Of a DNA stretch of 64,000 nt, positions 1 through 8,584 are shown in pieces (positions within the stretch are counted from its first letter, which is position 1; every line of letters begins with the position of its first letter). This DNA comes from Catalinimonas alkaloidigena (lineage in GTDB: Bacteria; Bacteroidota; Bacteroidia; Cytophagales; Cyclobacteriaceae), in the NCBI RefSeq assembly GCF_029504655.1, contig NZ_JAQFIL010000003.1, positions 1-64,000 of the forward strand. Reading direction: 5' to 3'. Made by a program: the position numbers and the translations under genes. The notes below the pieces were generated by a model. The model worked only from the letters and a program-made list of their open reading frames with translations. It was not told the DNA's origin and made no database searches.

Positions 1-1240
1 CATATACAGTCTCATCAGGCCCGTTCAATTCGTTTTGTGCTTCAGCATACATTAGTAAAACATCCGCATACCTGAGCATCACCCAATCCTGCTGGCTTTG
101 GGTAGAGTAGCCGTAGGGCATCAGGCCCGGACTTAAAAACTTCTTAACACCATAGCCTGTAGGCAGGTTATTTGAAGGATTATGGACATTGCCATTGATA
201 TTGACTTCATCCACAAAAATGGTTTTTTCTAACCTGGGATCACGGTTTACTATTGGATCATCAGGATTGGTAAGTGGAGATTCGCCATAGGGCAGGCCAT
301 CTTCATATTCATAGGCATCCACCAGGTTTTGCAGCGGACTCACTACAAGCCAGTCACCAAACCACTGATCCATTGGAGTTGCATTGTCAGGAGCCAGGAA
401 TTTGATGGAAAAAATGATTTCTTCATTTCCTTCCTGGGTACCGTCTCTGAATACATTTTCAAAAACCGGGTTCAGCTCATAACCTGCACTCATGACTTCC
501 AGGGTCAAATCTCTGGCTTGAGTAAGTAATTCAGGATCTGGATTCCCATTTTCATCATAGGAAGCATACATTAAAACTCTTGCCTTCAAGGCTCGTGCAG
601 ATGATGCTACGGCATGCCCGGTATTTTGCGCAAAAGTTTCATCCGGAAGATTGGCAATGGCAAAGTCCAGGTCTGTGATAATTTGATCCAGGACTTCTGT
701 TTCTGTAGATTTAGGTTGGATCTGGTTTTCCAATGTCAGTGGTTCGATAACAATTGGAACTGCACCGTAACTAAAATAGAGTTGAAAATAATAGTATGCT
801 CTGATGAACTTGGCCTCCGCTTCATATTGTACTTTGGTATTTGCATCAATATCAGAACTTTCATAAGTAGTAAGCTGTGCTAAGAAGATATTAGTACGGG
901 CAATACCATCATAGCTGTTGTTATATACATCCGTAATATATCCTCCTGTAGAAGGAGAAATATTTCCCAGCACAATAGCTTGACTTCCCCAGTAGTTATG
1001 CTGTCCGTATCCATTATCTGTTAGGGCATCCCAATTTGGCATACCGTAAGAGTAAATTCCCCCACCGCCTTGTAGGCTCCCATAAATTGAGGTAAGGGCC
1101 ATGTCAAAATCTGCTTTACTTTGCCAAAAATTAGTAGATGAAATCTGGTCTTGGGGATTTCTATCCAGAAAATCTTCCTGGCAAGCACTAAAGAACAATG
1201 TAGTGCTTGCGAATAGTATATAGATGATAAATTTTTTCAT
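1..1240 (-). CDS. SusD/RagB-like nutrient-binding outer-membrane lipoprotein (partial, C-terminus outside window)
   Basis: The reading frame opens at an ATG whose complement lies at 1238-1240 and stays open to the window edge, so about 413 N-terminal residues are visible. Residues 1-20 form a lipoprotein signal ending in Ser-Ala-Cys (Cys20), which predicts lipid anchoring at the outer-membrane surface. The text after it (DFLDRNPQDQISSTNFWQ, then AEAKFIRAYYYFQL and SARALKARVLMYAS) is typical of the SusD/RagB helical (TPR-like) fold. SusD proteins cap their partner SusC channel and capture glycans or other oligomeric nutrients. Here the gene lies 11 bp downstream of a SusC gene in the same direction, so the two are a cognate pair. 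The substrate cannot be told because no degradative enzyme is visible in the window. Confidence 0.93.
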   Translation of the reverse strand, partial: MKKFIIYILFASTTLFFSACQEDFLDRNPQDQISSTNFWQSKADFDMALTSIYGSLQGGGGIYSYGMPNWDALTDNGYGQHNYWGSQAIVLGNISPSTGGYITDVYNNSYDGIARTNIFLAQLTTYESSDIDANTKVQYEAEAKFIRAYYYFQLYFSYGAVPIVIEPLTLENQIQPKSTETEVLDQIITDLDFAIANLPDETFAQNTGHAVASSARALKARVLMYASYDENGNPDPELLTQARDLTLEVMSAGYELNPVFENVFRDGTQEGNEEIIFSIKFLAPDNATPMDQWFGDWLVVSPLQNLVDAYEYEDGLPYGESPLTNPDDPIVNRDPRLEKTIFVDEVNINGNVHNPSNNLPTGYGVKKFLSPGLMPYGYSTQSQQDWVMLRYADVLLMYAEAQNELNGPDETVY

Positions 1241-1251
1241 GATGTGAACAG

Positions 1252-4200
1252 TTAGAATTGTACATTCAGCCCAACAGAATAGATTTTATTTTGTGGATAA
1301 TTCACGAACGATCCACTTCCACCTCTTTCAGGGTCCAGGCCAGGATAGTTTGTGAAGGTGAATAAATTATCACCTGACACATAAACTCTTAGCTTCTGCA
1401 AGCTGATTCTTTCAGTGATGGTAGAAGGTAGAGAATACCCAATCGTTAGATTTTTAAGCCTCAGGTAGGATGCATCCTGGAGGAAGTAACTAGATGTTCT
1501 TCTGATTTTGGCAGGAGCATTGAAGCCCCAGTAAATTTTGGGCATGGTAGTAGAAGGATTTTCTTCCGTCCAGCGACTTCTCCATTCGGTAGTAGGAGGA
1601 GAGCCCTGCACAAAAGGAATCGTTCCCCAATTATTTACATAAATTTTTCTGCCTTCAACTCCCTGAAAAAAGAATGAAAAATCTAATCCTTTCCAGGAAG
1701 AATTGAAGTTCAGTGCATATTCAAAATTAGGATATTGTCCGTCTATAGGAATGCGGTCATCATCGTTCACAACACCATCTCCATTCTGATCTTTAAATAT
1801 TAAATCTCCAGGTTCAGTATTGTCATTATATTGAGGTGGTGCCGAATCTACTTCAGCCTCATCCTGGAAAATACCGATCCATTCCAGCATGTAAAAAGTA
1901 TCCCAGGGCCTACCTTCTTCTTTAATTACATTGCCACTGATCTCTCTTTCTCCAAATTGGGTGAGCTCATTTTTGAATCTGTCAATAAAGAAATTGACGT
2001 CATAAGAAAGTCCGCTAAATGTACCATCCTGTACACTATTTCGGTAATTGAGGTTTAGCTCAATACCAGTATTTTCCATCGTCCCATTGTTCACTGTAGG
2101 AGGTGTTAGTCCTACAACTCCGGTCACCTGAGAACTTCTCAAAATATCAGTAGTCCGTTTTTTGTACCAGTCAAAAGTCAACGACAAACCTTTGAAGACA
2201 GTGAGATCTAAGCCAAAATCCGTAATCTGTGTGGTTTCCCACTGAATGTTTTGGTTAGCAAGCGCTACCTGAGCGGCTCCTGAAGACAAGTTGGCATTGT
2301 CAAATGGATAGTTACCGGTGAGGGACAATAAGCTTTGGTAAGGATATAATCCGATATTCTGGTTACCCAATTCTCCGTATGAAGCCCTGAGTTTGAGATC
2401 ATTCAACCAGTTAATTCCAGCATTCTGGATAAAATCTTCTTCACTGACACGCCAACCAGCAGATACGGAAGGGAAAGCCCCCCAGCGGGAATCTTTATAC
2501 AGACGGGAGCTGCCATCATAACGCAAGTTAAATTCAAGAAGATAACGCTCGTCATAATTATAGCCCAACCTTCCGAAGAAAGAGCGGATTGCCCATTCAT
2601 TAGTTGTACCGCTGGCGTTTTGTACTGCAGGACTTCCCGCATCCAATTCTCTTAGCAAATTTCCGGTAAAATCTCTTCTGAATCCATAGAGATACTGATA
2701 CTCGTTGAACTCCTGGCTATAACCTAGCTGGGCATTCAGTGTATGAATACCGAACTGTTTCTGATATTGCAGATAGGAAAAAATATTGGTATAAATGTTT
2801 TGTTCATCCTGTGTGATCAATCCTCTACCACCTACATCCAAGTCAGTAGCAAATTCTCCTGTTCTGTAATTATAAAGAGGCACGGAGGGTCTCCAGTCTT
2901 TCCATTTATCAAAATTTCCTACAATAGCGGCTTTGGTATACCAGTTGAGTGATTCGGTAAAATTGATATCTGCCCACCCCTGTGCGTTGATGGTATAATC
3001 TACTGTTTTTCTCAATACATCATTCTCTACAATAGCTACTGGATTTTTATTATTATACTCAAAATCATAAGCTTTATAGGTATAACGTCCATCAGGTAAC
3101 TGAGGTAGATAAGTAGGAGCCTGCGACATGGTGGCCAGAAAGAGGTCGGTAGAGCCCTGCCTTGGCCCTTTTCTATCTCCCTTTTTCAGCGCCAGATTAG
3201 CACCAAATTTCACATTATCGTTGATACGAGAGGTAATGTTCAGACGCGCATTATAGCGTTTGTAATCAAAGCCTTTCATCACCCCTTGCTGATCCACTAT
3301 ACCTAGTGCTAAGTTATAGGTAGTTCCTTCCTTACCACCATTAAAGCTGAGGTGATGGGTTTGCGTAGGCGCAGGGTTAAACACAATATCCAGCCAGTCG
3401 GCATTGGGATAAAGCGTCCTATCCGTAGCATTTCTGTATAAGTCTATCTCTTCCTGAGTATACAAACCATTACTTATGCCACTATTGAGTTTAGCTTCAT
3501 TCCAAAGCTCCATATACTCCGCAGAATTAGTGATCAAATCGAATAATTTGGTTGGTGTATGAACAGCATAATTACCATTGTATTCCACATTAAAGCGCCC
3601 TTCTTGGCCTTTTTTTGTGGTCACCAGAATAACCCCGTTTGCTGCTCTTGAACCGTAAATGGAAGCAGAAGCGGCATCTTTGAGCACCGATACATTTTCA
3701 ATATTGTTAGGATCAAGGTCAGCCAAGTTTCCTTCCACTCCATCTATTAATACCAGAGGGTTAGATCCGGCACCACTGAACGTTCCCTGGCCTCTGATTC
3801 TAATATTTAGTCCCTCGTTTCCAGGTTCACCAGAATTCTGTACAATCCTCAAACCTGGAACCTGGCCTTGCAACATTGAAGTTGTATTGGTAACAGGTCT
3901 GCGGGTTAGCTTTTCGCCATCCACAGTGGCCACTGAACCGGTTAGGTTGACTTTTTTCTGTTCACCGTAACCCACCACTACAATTTCACTTAAGCTTTGT
4001 ATATCTTCCTGCATCCTAATGTCAATGACCGACCTTCCGTTGACGGGCACCTCCTGTGTTGTATAACCTATAGAAGAAAAGACAAGCACATCATCTTCGT
4101 TAGGCACACTGAGTGAATACATTCCATCAATATCTGTTACGGTACCGGTACTAGAACCTTTAATTAATACGTTAACACCTGGTAAGGCCTCACCATCGAG

Positions 4201-4638
4201 ATCATTTACCTGTCCACTCACCGTGATGGCCACCAACACGAAGCGTTCTTTTTCTTCAGTACGCCTGTCCATTTTACTCACATTGATATCCTGATTGACT
4301 CTTTTAAATTTAAGTTGTGTTTGCCTGGAAATGTCAATCAGCAATTCGGCGAGCGACTGTATTTTCTTTTCTGAGGACACTAAGGCATCCATATCAATTT
4401 GGTTTCTATCATAGAAAAACCGCAAATTGGTTTGTTGTTCTATCAGTTGAAAAGCTGTTTCCAGCCTTACTTCATGCAGTTGCAAATCCACCTTGATCTC
4501 ATTGGCGCTGGTACGAGACTCAGGCTGAGCTTCAGTATCATTGGCCAGTAGCACTCCGCTTAAAATACAATGAGTGATCAAGCCGTATAAAGTGAATTTT
4601 GATAACATCTTAATTAGGAGTATAGCTTTCCTTTTCAT
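1252..4638 (-). CDS. SusC/RagA-type TonB-dependent outer-membrane receptor with N-terminal STN signalling domain
   Basis: About 1128 residues from the start preferred here. In order it shows a signal peptide (MKRKAILLIKMLSKF... ending in TEAQ near residue 38), an STN domain (about 50-110; secretin/TonB short N-terminal domain), a carboxypeptidase-regulatory-like beta domain (about 135-215, VSGQVNDLDGEALPGVNVLIKG), a plug with the SusC signature SEIVVVGYGEQKKVNLTGSV, and a long 22-strand-type barrel ending in VGLNVQF. SusC proteins import substrate using TonB energy. The STN domain is the part that signals to a FecR anti-sigma factor, which matches the fecR and sigma genes upstream. An in-frame ATG at 4722 would add 28 residues with no signal character, and its upstream region carries strong hairpins, so the ATG at 4638 is preferred. 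Confidence 0.94.
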   Translation of the reverse strand: MKRKAILLIKMLSKFTLYGLITHCILSGVLLANDTEAQPESRTSANEIKVDLQLHEVRLETAFQLIEQQTNLRFFYDRNQIDMDALVSSEKKIQSLAELLIDISRQTQLKFKRVNQDINVSKMDRRTEEKERFVLVAITVSGQVNDLDGEALPGVNVLIKGSSTGTVTDIDGMYSLSVPNEDDVLVFSSIGYTTQEVPVNGRSVIDIRMQEDIQSLSEIVVVGYGEQKKVNLTGSVATVDGEKLTRRPVTNTTSMLQGQVPGLRIVQNSGEPGNEGLNIRIRGQGTFSGAGSNPLVLIDGVEGNLADLDPNNIENVSVLKDAASASIYGSRAANGVILVTTKKGQEGRFNVEYNGNYAVHTPTKLFDLITNSAEYMELWNEAKLNSGISNGLYTQEEIDLYRNATDRTLYPNADWLDIVFNPAPTQTHHLSFNGGKEGTTYNLALGIVDQQGVMKGFDYKRYNARLNITSRINDNVKFGANLALKKGDRKGPRQGSTDLFLATMSQAPTYLPQLPDGRYTYKAYDFEYNNKNPVAIVENDVLRKTVDYTINAQGWADINFTESLNWYTKAAIVGNFDKWKDWRPSVPLYNYRTGEFATDLDVGGRGLITQDEQNIYTNIFSYLQYQKQFGIHTLNAQLGYSQEFNEYQYLYGFRRDFTGNLLRELDAGSPAVQNASGTTNEWAIRSFFGRLGYNYDERYLLEFNLRYDGSSRLYKDSRWGAFPSVSAGWRVSEEDFIQNAGINWLNDLKLRASYGELGNQNIGLYPYQSLLSLTGNYPFDNANLSSGAAQVALANQNIQWETTQITDFGLDLTVFKGLSLTFDWYKKRTTDILRSSQVTGVVGLTPPTVNNGTMENTGIELNLNYRNSVQDGTFSGLSYDVNFFIDRFKNELTQFGEREISGNVIKEEGRPWDTFYMLEWIGIFQDEAEVDSAPPQYNDNTEPGDLIFKDQNGDGVVNDDDRIPIDGQYPNFEYALNFNSSWKGLDFSFFFQGVEGRKIYVNNWGTIPFVQGSPPTTEWRSRWTEENPSTTMPKIYWGFNAPAKIRRTSSYFLQDASYLRLKNLTIGYSLPSTITERISLQKLRVYVSGDNLFTFTNYPGLDPERGGSGSFVNYPQNKIYSVGLNVQF

Positions 4639-4686
4639 AATTTGAATTGAGTTTTTGTTAAACATTGCGTTTGATAAAACTTGCTT

Positions 4687-4758
4687 GCTGAAGCCTGAAG
4701 GGACCAATTTCTGCTTCAGCATTTGTTTGGAGCCGGTATTGAGAAACTTAACCGGCTC
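4687..4758 (-). promoter_or_regulatory. Two hairpins in the fecR-susC intercistronic leader
   Basis: Two inverted repeats lie between the fecR stop and the preferred susC start. GAGCCGGT at 4730-4737 pairs with ACCGGCTC at 4751-4758 (8-bp stem, 13-nt loop). GCTGAAGC at 4687-4694 pairs with GCTTCAGC at 4713-4720 (8-bp stem, 18-nt loop). Neither is followed by a T run in the direction of transcription, so they look like processing or attenuation elements rather than a simple terminator. Their position supports susC translation starting at 4638 instead of 4722. Confidence 0.6.
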
Positions 4759-4797
4759 TTCTTTCTAGGTAAAAGTGTTTTGCATATTATTATAGTT

Positions 4798-5796
4798 TTA
4801 GAGGGTATTAATTATCACCTGTGTATCCTTAAGCGTATAGGAGAATTTACAGGCATAGCTTATACTTTCCAGCACATATTCCAGGCTTTTGTTCTCGAAC
4901 TCGCCATTGTACATCCACAAGGGCTTATCATTACCTTCGTGGGTAAACCTTACCCCATACCAGTGTTCCAGCCTTTTTATAATTTCATCATAGCCAGCAT
5001 TCTTGAAATATAAAATACCGTCTTTCCAACCACTCGTGGACTTAATATCAAAAGCATTTTTGGTAAAGCTTTGGTCAGATTTGTTATAAGATGCCATTTC
5101 ACCAGGTGTTAATTCCATAACCAACTCTCCATATTTCTTTTGAGTAGATTGAACGCTTACTTTGCCTTGCAGCAATGCTACCTGAGCGAAACTGTCCTCC
5201 TCATAAGCATGTAGGTTGAAAGATGTGCCTAAAACCTGAATGTCTATACTAGAAGTATGGACAATGAAAGGGCGATTTTTATCTTCTGCTACCTCAAAAA
5301 AAGCTTCTCCAGTGAGGCAAACTAATCTGAGTGTATCGGAAAAATGTTCAGGAAAAGTAAGCTTGCTTTCAGCATTTAGTACAATGCGTGTTCCGTCAGT
5401 CAGATTCAAAGTTCTTTTTTGACCTTTTTGTGTTTCTTTAGTGAACATTGATACCTCACGAACCTGGGGTTCTTGCCTATTGAGATAATGAAAAAGAAAC
5501 AGGGTTGAAAGGATGAAGAAGAGTAAAGATGCGGCATATTTGCCAATATGCGAGTAAGGAACAAATCGCTCATTCCAAACAGGTGTTTTTTTGCTGATGT
5601 TTTGCTGAATTTTTTCAAACAACAGATTGCTTTCCACCGTGGTATAATCATCAGGCAGTTTCCATTGGGCATCAATGAATTCTTCCAGTATACGCTCACC
5701 CTCTTCTGAACGAATCCACTTCTTTAAGAGGACTATTTCTTCAGGATTGCATTTTCCCTGAAAATACCTGATGAGTAAAGTGCGAAGTTCTGCCAT
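4798..5796 (-). CDS. FecR-type anti-sigma factor
   Basis: 332 residues. The N-terminal cytoplasmic part (1-85, MAELRTLLIRYFQGKCNPEE) is of the sigma-binding type. One transmembrane helix follows (AASLLFFILSTLFLFHYL, about 89-106), then the periplasmic FecR domain (GQKRTLNLTDGTRIVLNAESKLTFP, GEAFFEVAEDKNRPFIVHT, VLGTSFNLHAYEE) and a C-terminal DUF4974-like domain (KRLEHWYGVRF). FecR proteins hold an ECF sigma factor inactive until the STN domain of the cognate receptor signals substrate. The gene lies between the sigma gene (105 bp upstream) and susC, on the same strand, which makes the sigma-FecR-SusC trio a textbook trans-envelope circuit. Confidence 0.92.
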   Translation of the reverse strand: MAELRTLLIRYFQGKCNPEEIVLLKKWIRSEEGERILEEFIDAQWKLPDDYTTVESNLLFEKIQQNISKKTPVWNERFVPYSHIGKYAASLLFFILSTLFLFHYLNRQEPQVREVSMFTKETQKGQKRTLNLTDGTRIVLNAESKLTFPEHFSDTLRLVCLTGEAFFEVAEDKNRPFIVHTSSIDIQVLGTSFNLHAYEEDSFAQVALLQGKVSVQSTQKKYGELVMELTPGEMASYNKSDQSFTKNAFDIKSTSGWKDGILYFKNAGYDEIIKRLEHWYGVRFTHEGNDKPLWMYNGEFENKSLEYVLESISYACKFSYTLKDTQVIINTL

Positions 5797-5901
5797 ACGC
5801 GAGTACCCTGTTTATAATATATTAGCTTGAGCACTGGCATTTACTCACTCGCAAAAGAAAAAAATAGAAGAAGAACAGGTAAAAAGAAAAACAGATGATT
5901 T

Positions 5902-6516
5902 TTAATAAATCATAAAGGCTATGGCTATACTGATAACCACTGATGAAATAACAGACTCTTTTTCCAAATGTTGTTTAATGTATTTGATGGCTCTGTATAT
6001 GTGGTTTTCTACAGTTCTTTTGGATATCCCCAGTTTCAGAGCTATTTCATCATTGCTCAAACCTTCGTCTTTTCTGAGCAGCAAGATTTCTTTACGGACA
6101 GGAGGAAGTGCCTGGATACAACACTGTGTATAGTTTTCAAGGTCGTTAAAAATGATTTTATTCTCGGTTTCTATATGATAAGCTGGTTTTAGGCAGATCA
6201 GATTGCCCTGATGAGAATTAGAAATGATGCTCCGGCGAATTTTTTTGATGACAAAACGCTTAGTGAGTGTGAGTAGAAAGGCATTCAAAGAGAGATTTTC
6301 ATCCAATTTTTGTCTTTGCTCCCAGACCAGCAAAAACACATCCTGTACTATTTCTTCCGCATCTTCTTTAACCAACCCCATAGACAGGCTCACCCTAAGA
6401 ATCTTTTGATGGTATTTGTCAAATAATAAACGGTAAGACCGTTCAGAGCCTGAACGTAAAGATTTTACCAAGGTGAAATCTTCCGGTTTCCGGCCCCGGG
6501 ATAAAAATAGCTTCAT
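5902..6516 (-). CDS. ECF RNA polymerase sigma factor (sigma-70 family)
   Basis: 204 residues. Region 2 is seen as SYRLLFDKYHQKILRVSLSMG..EDAEEIVQDVFLLVWEQRQKL (about 30-75). Region 4 appears as VRKEILLLRKDEGLSNDEIALKLGISKRTVENHIYRAIKYIKQHL (about 142-186), a helix-turn-helix that reads the -35 element. The last 15 residues (VISSVVISIAIAFMIY) are hydrophobic, which is common in Bacteroidota FecI-like sigma factors. It is the first gene of the sigma-fecR-susC-susD row and presumably activates susCD when FecR releases it. A 7-bp inverted repeat sits 20 bp upstream of its start. Confidence 0.93.
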   Translation of the reverse strand: MKLFLSRGRKPEDFTLVKSLRSGSERSYRLLFDKYHQKILRVSLSMGLVKEDAEEIVQDVFLLVWEQRQKLDENLSLNAFLLTLTKRFVIKKIRRSIISNSHQGNLICLKPAYHIETENKIIFNDLENYTQCCIQALPPVRKEILLLRKDEGLSNDEIALKLGISKRTVENHIYRAIKYIKQHLEKESVISSVVISIAIAFMIY

Positions 6517-6903
6517 ACTCAGTGAATTAGGTTGTTAGTATTATGAAAATACTAAATGTAACACATAAAAACTTATACAGAATATGTATACTTCATAAAT
6601 ATGAGGTTTAATTAGAAAATAATGCAAACCATTGAATTTTCAGATAATTAAGTTAACTGCATTAGATTGTCAACGAGGATACTTACAATTGCTAATATAA
6701 ATTTTGCTTTAGCAAAAAGATCAGATTAATTCAAATCACATATAACATAATGAAAGTTGTCCGTACAGTCATATGTCATAGTAAATAGACTCTCGTTTGA
6801 TTATTTTTACTTTTTCAAAACCTTCGTGCGAAGTGTTGATCATATGATGGACCTGATAAGCCAGGTGTTAGTTTTCCATCAAAAAGCTTAATATTTCATA
6901 TCC
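6517..6903. other. Intergenic region between the ECF sigma gene and the serine recombinase
   Basis: About 390 AT-rich bases with no convincing gene. Near the sigma gene there is a short perfect inverted repeat, TAGTATT (6536-6542) and AATACTA (6548-6554) with a 5-base gap, which could be an operator or a leader hairpin. The rest must hold the promoters of the two divergent units. I see no clear TAnnTTTG promoter match. Confidence 0.5.
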
Positions 6904-6937
6904 GAACATTTTACAAACGTCCGTTTGTAAAATGTTC
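6904..6937. repeat. 34-bp perfect inverted repeat, candidate recombinase binding/crossover site
   Basis: Two exact 16-bp arms, GAACATTTTACAAACG (6904-6919) and its reverse complement (6922-6937), are separated by the dinucleotide TC. The repeat ends 25 bp before the ATG of a serine recombinase. Small serine recombinases bind dyad sites with a 2-bp central overlap, cut there, and often sit next to their own site. The geometry (long symmetric arms, 2-bp centre) fits a crossover site that also serves as the operator of the gene. A terminator is unlikely because no T run follows. Inference from sequence and position only. Confidence 0.7.
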
Positions 6938-6962
6938 AAAATGGTTTTAGCTTGCTGTCAAC

Positions 6963-7631
6963 ATGAATTTTATCGCATACTATAGAGTTTCTACAAAAGC
7001 ACAGGGGCGGTCAGGTCTAGGATTGGAAGGGCAGAAGAAAGCTGTGCATCGTTACCTCAAAGAAACGGATTGCATTGTGAAAGAATATGTAGAGGTAGAG
7101 TCAGGTAAACGGAATGACCGTCCTGAACTGGAAAAAGCCATTCAGCATGTACAACAGATTGAAGGCAAGCTATTGATTGCCAAGTTGGACAGACTGAGCC
7201 GAAATGCACGTTTTATTTTTACACTACGTGATACCCATGTTCCATTTGTGGCCGCCGACATGCCGGATGCCAATAACTTAACAGTGGGTATTATGGCAGT
7301 GCTTGCTGATCATGAAAGGCAGATGATTAGTGAGCGTACTCAAGCTGCCTTACAAGCTCTGATAGCAAGGGGTAAACAGTTGGGAACTCCTGAAAACCTT
7401 AATGAAAAAGCAAGAATAATTGGGGAGAACGTTAGAGTGAAGAATGCATATTTTCACCCAAATAATAGAAGGGCAGGTGCTTTTGCCATTTCTTTATATA
7501 AGCAAAAGTTGAATTATACAGAGATTGCTCGTCAGCTGAATGAGCATGGCTTTACAACACGCCGCAATTGCTCATTTACACATGTGCAGGTAAAGCGGCT
7601 TATTGAACGATATGATGTATCCTATAAATAA
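6963..7631 (+). CDS. Small serine recombinase (resolvase/invertase family)
   Basis: 222 residues. The catalytic domain starts with YYRVSTKAQGRSGLGLEGQK, where Ser10 is the predicted nucleophile. KLDRLSRNARF (about 75-85) carries the conserved Arg residues, and MAVLADHERQMISERTQAAL is the E helix. The C-terminal third (FAISLYKQKLNYTEIARQLNEHGFTTRRNCSFTHVQVKRLIERY) is a DNA-binding helix-turn-helix. The length is near that of resolvases and DNA invertases, not the 450-550 residues of large serine integrases, so plasmid multimer resolution or inversion is more likely than element integration. It follows the 34-bp dyad and lies beside a replication module. Its stop codon abuts the left end of an insertion sequence. 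Confidence 0.93.
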   Translation: MNFIAYYRVSTKAQGRSGLGLEGQKKAVHRYLKETDCIVKEYVEVESGKRNDRPELEKAIQHVQQIEGKLLIAKLDRLSRNARFIFTLRDTHVPFVAADMPDANNLTVGIMAVLADHERQMISERTQAALQALIARGKQLGTPENLNEKARIIGENVRVKNAYFHPNNRRAGAFAISLYKQKLNYTEIARQLNEHGFTTRRNCSFTHVQVKRLIERYDVSYK

Positions 7632-8549
7632 CTCAAGTTGCGAATTAAAAGGTTAAATGAAGCATAGTCTGCCAAAAGATTGTTAAAGTGAAGTTACCAC
7701 ACTTTACCTAACAATTACATGACAGACTATACTATTGCAATATATTGTTTTATGGACGATTATTTAAAAATCAGCCAACCCCACATAGACATTCGTCGCA
7801 AAGTAAGTGATGCGGAGATATTAACTACTGCCCTGCTCTCAGCCCAGTACTTTTATGGCAACCAGCACACTACTTGTCAATACATGCAGCAACATCATGG
7901 GATGGCCAAAATAGACAAGTCTAACTTTAATCGCCATCTGCATCGCCTATCAAATACTTTAATCAGGATCTTTTTAGCATTGGGGGAGAGTCTCAAGCAA
8001 CTCAACACTGCAAGTCGCTACTTAATAGATTCGTTCCCAGTAGCTGTTTGTAAAAACATTCGTATTGGGAGGTGCAAGCTACTAAAACATGAATCTTATC
8101 GGGGATACAATGCCTCCAAACGACAGTATTTCTATGGTTTTAAGGTACAGGTAGTTACCACCGCCGATGGTATACCAGTGGATTATTTGATCACGGCTGG
8201 TTCTATTCACGACAATACAGCTTTACAAGCTATGTCCCTATACTTACCTCAAGGTAGTGAACTTTATGCTGACAGTGCTTATACGCATTATGAGTTGGAA
8301 GACCTTTATGAAGAATGCGATCAGGTGCGCCTATTGGTAGAGCGAAAATCTAACTCAAAAAGGCAGGATAACGCAGCTATGCGTTTTTTAAAAAAGCATT
8401 ACAGAAAGCGTATTGAAACCTGCTTCAGCCAAGTTACTGCTCGCTTTCCCGGAAAAATCCATGCAGTTACCCCACAGGGGTTCTTGCTCAAGGTCGTTCT
8501 GTTCCTATTTGCTTTTACTTTTAACAAAACATTATCCACAACTTAAATT
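7630..8549 (+). mobile_element. Insertion sequence, IS982-type, about 920 bp
   Basis: One transposase gene is flanked by imperfect terminal inverted repeats of about 19 bp: 7630-7648 (AACTCAAGTTGCGAATTAA) and 8531-8549, whose complement matches at 13 of 19 positions. The same six bases, ATAAAT, lie directly outside both ends (7624-7629 and 8550-8555) and may be the target duplication, although the surroundings are AT-rich and chance is possible. The element sits exactly between the recombinase stop and the rep gene. A hairpin (7682-7690 with 7700-7708) precedes the transposase start codon. Confidence 0.65.
7719..8546 (+). CDS. IS982-family-type DDE transposase
   Basis: 275 residues, close to the usual size for the family. 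Catalytic motifs fit DDE chemistry: IDSFPVAVCKN (first Asp), YADSAYTHYELE (second Asp) and KRIETCFSQV (Glu). GYNASKRQYFYGFKVQVVTTADG is a block typical of IS982-type transposases. The N-terminal part (RRKVSDAEILTTALLSAQYFYGN) is the usual helical lead. It appears intact. The stop codon falls inside the right inverted repeat, which suggests a compact insertion sequence. Family assignment is from motif recognition, so IS5-like placement cannot be wholly excluded. Confidence 0.85.
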   Translation: MTDYTIAIYCFMDDYLKISQPHIDIRRKVSDAEILTTALLSAQYFYGNQHTTCQYMQQHHGMAKIDKSNFNRHLHRLSNTLIRIFLALGESLKQLNTASRYLIDSFPVAVCKNIRIGRCKLLKHESYRGYNASKRQYFYGFKVQVVTTADGIPVDYLITAGSIHDNTALQAMSLYLPQGSELYADSAYTHYELEDLYEECDQVRLLVERKSNSKRQDNAAMRFLKKHYRKRIETCFSQVTARFPGKIHAVTPQGFLLKVVLFLFAFTFNKTLSTT

Positions 8550-8584
8550 ATAAATAATAAATTTATATTGAAAAAATTTTTACT

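Noticed and set aside
1831..2058. Plus-strand ORFs opposite susC and susD (also 329-529, 614-883, 2743-2952, 3659-3970)
   Set aside because: They lie fully inside strongly supported minus-strand genes, and their sequences look like frame shadows.
4639..4722. 28-residue N-terminal extension of SusC from the ATG at 4722
   Set aside because: The signal peptide begins naturally at MKRKAILL (4638) and strong hairpins lie in and just before this segment.
6963..7631. Serine recombinase as the integrase of a 47-kb ICE
   Set aside because: At 222 residues it is resolvase-sized and lacks the large C-terminal domain of serine integrases.
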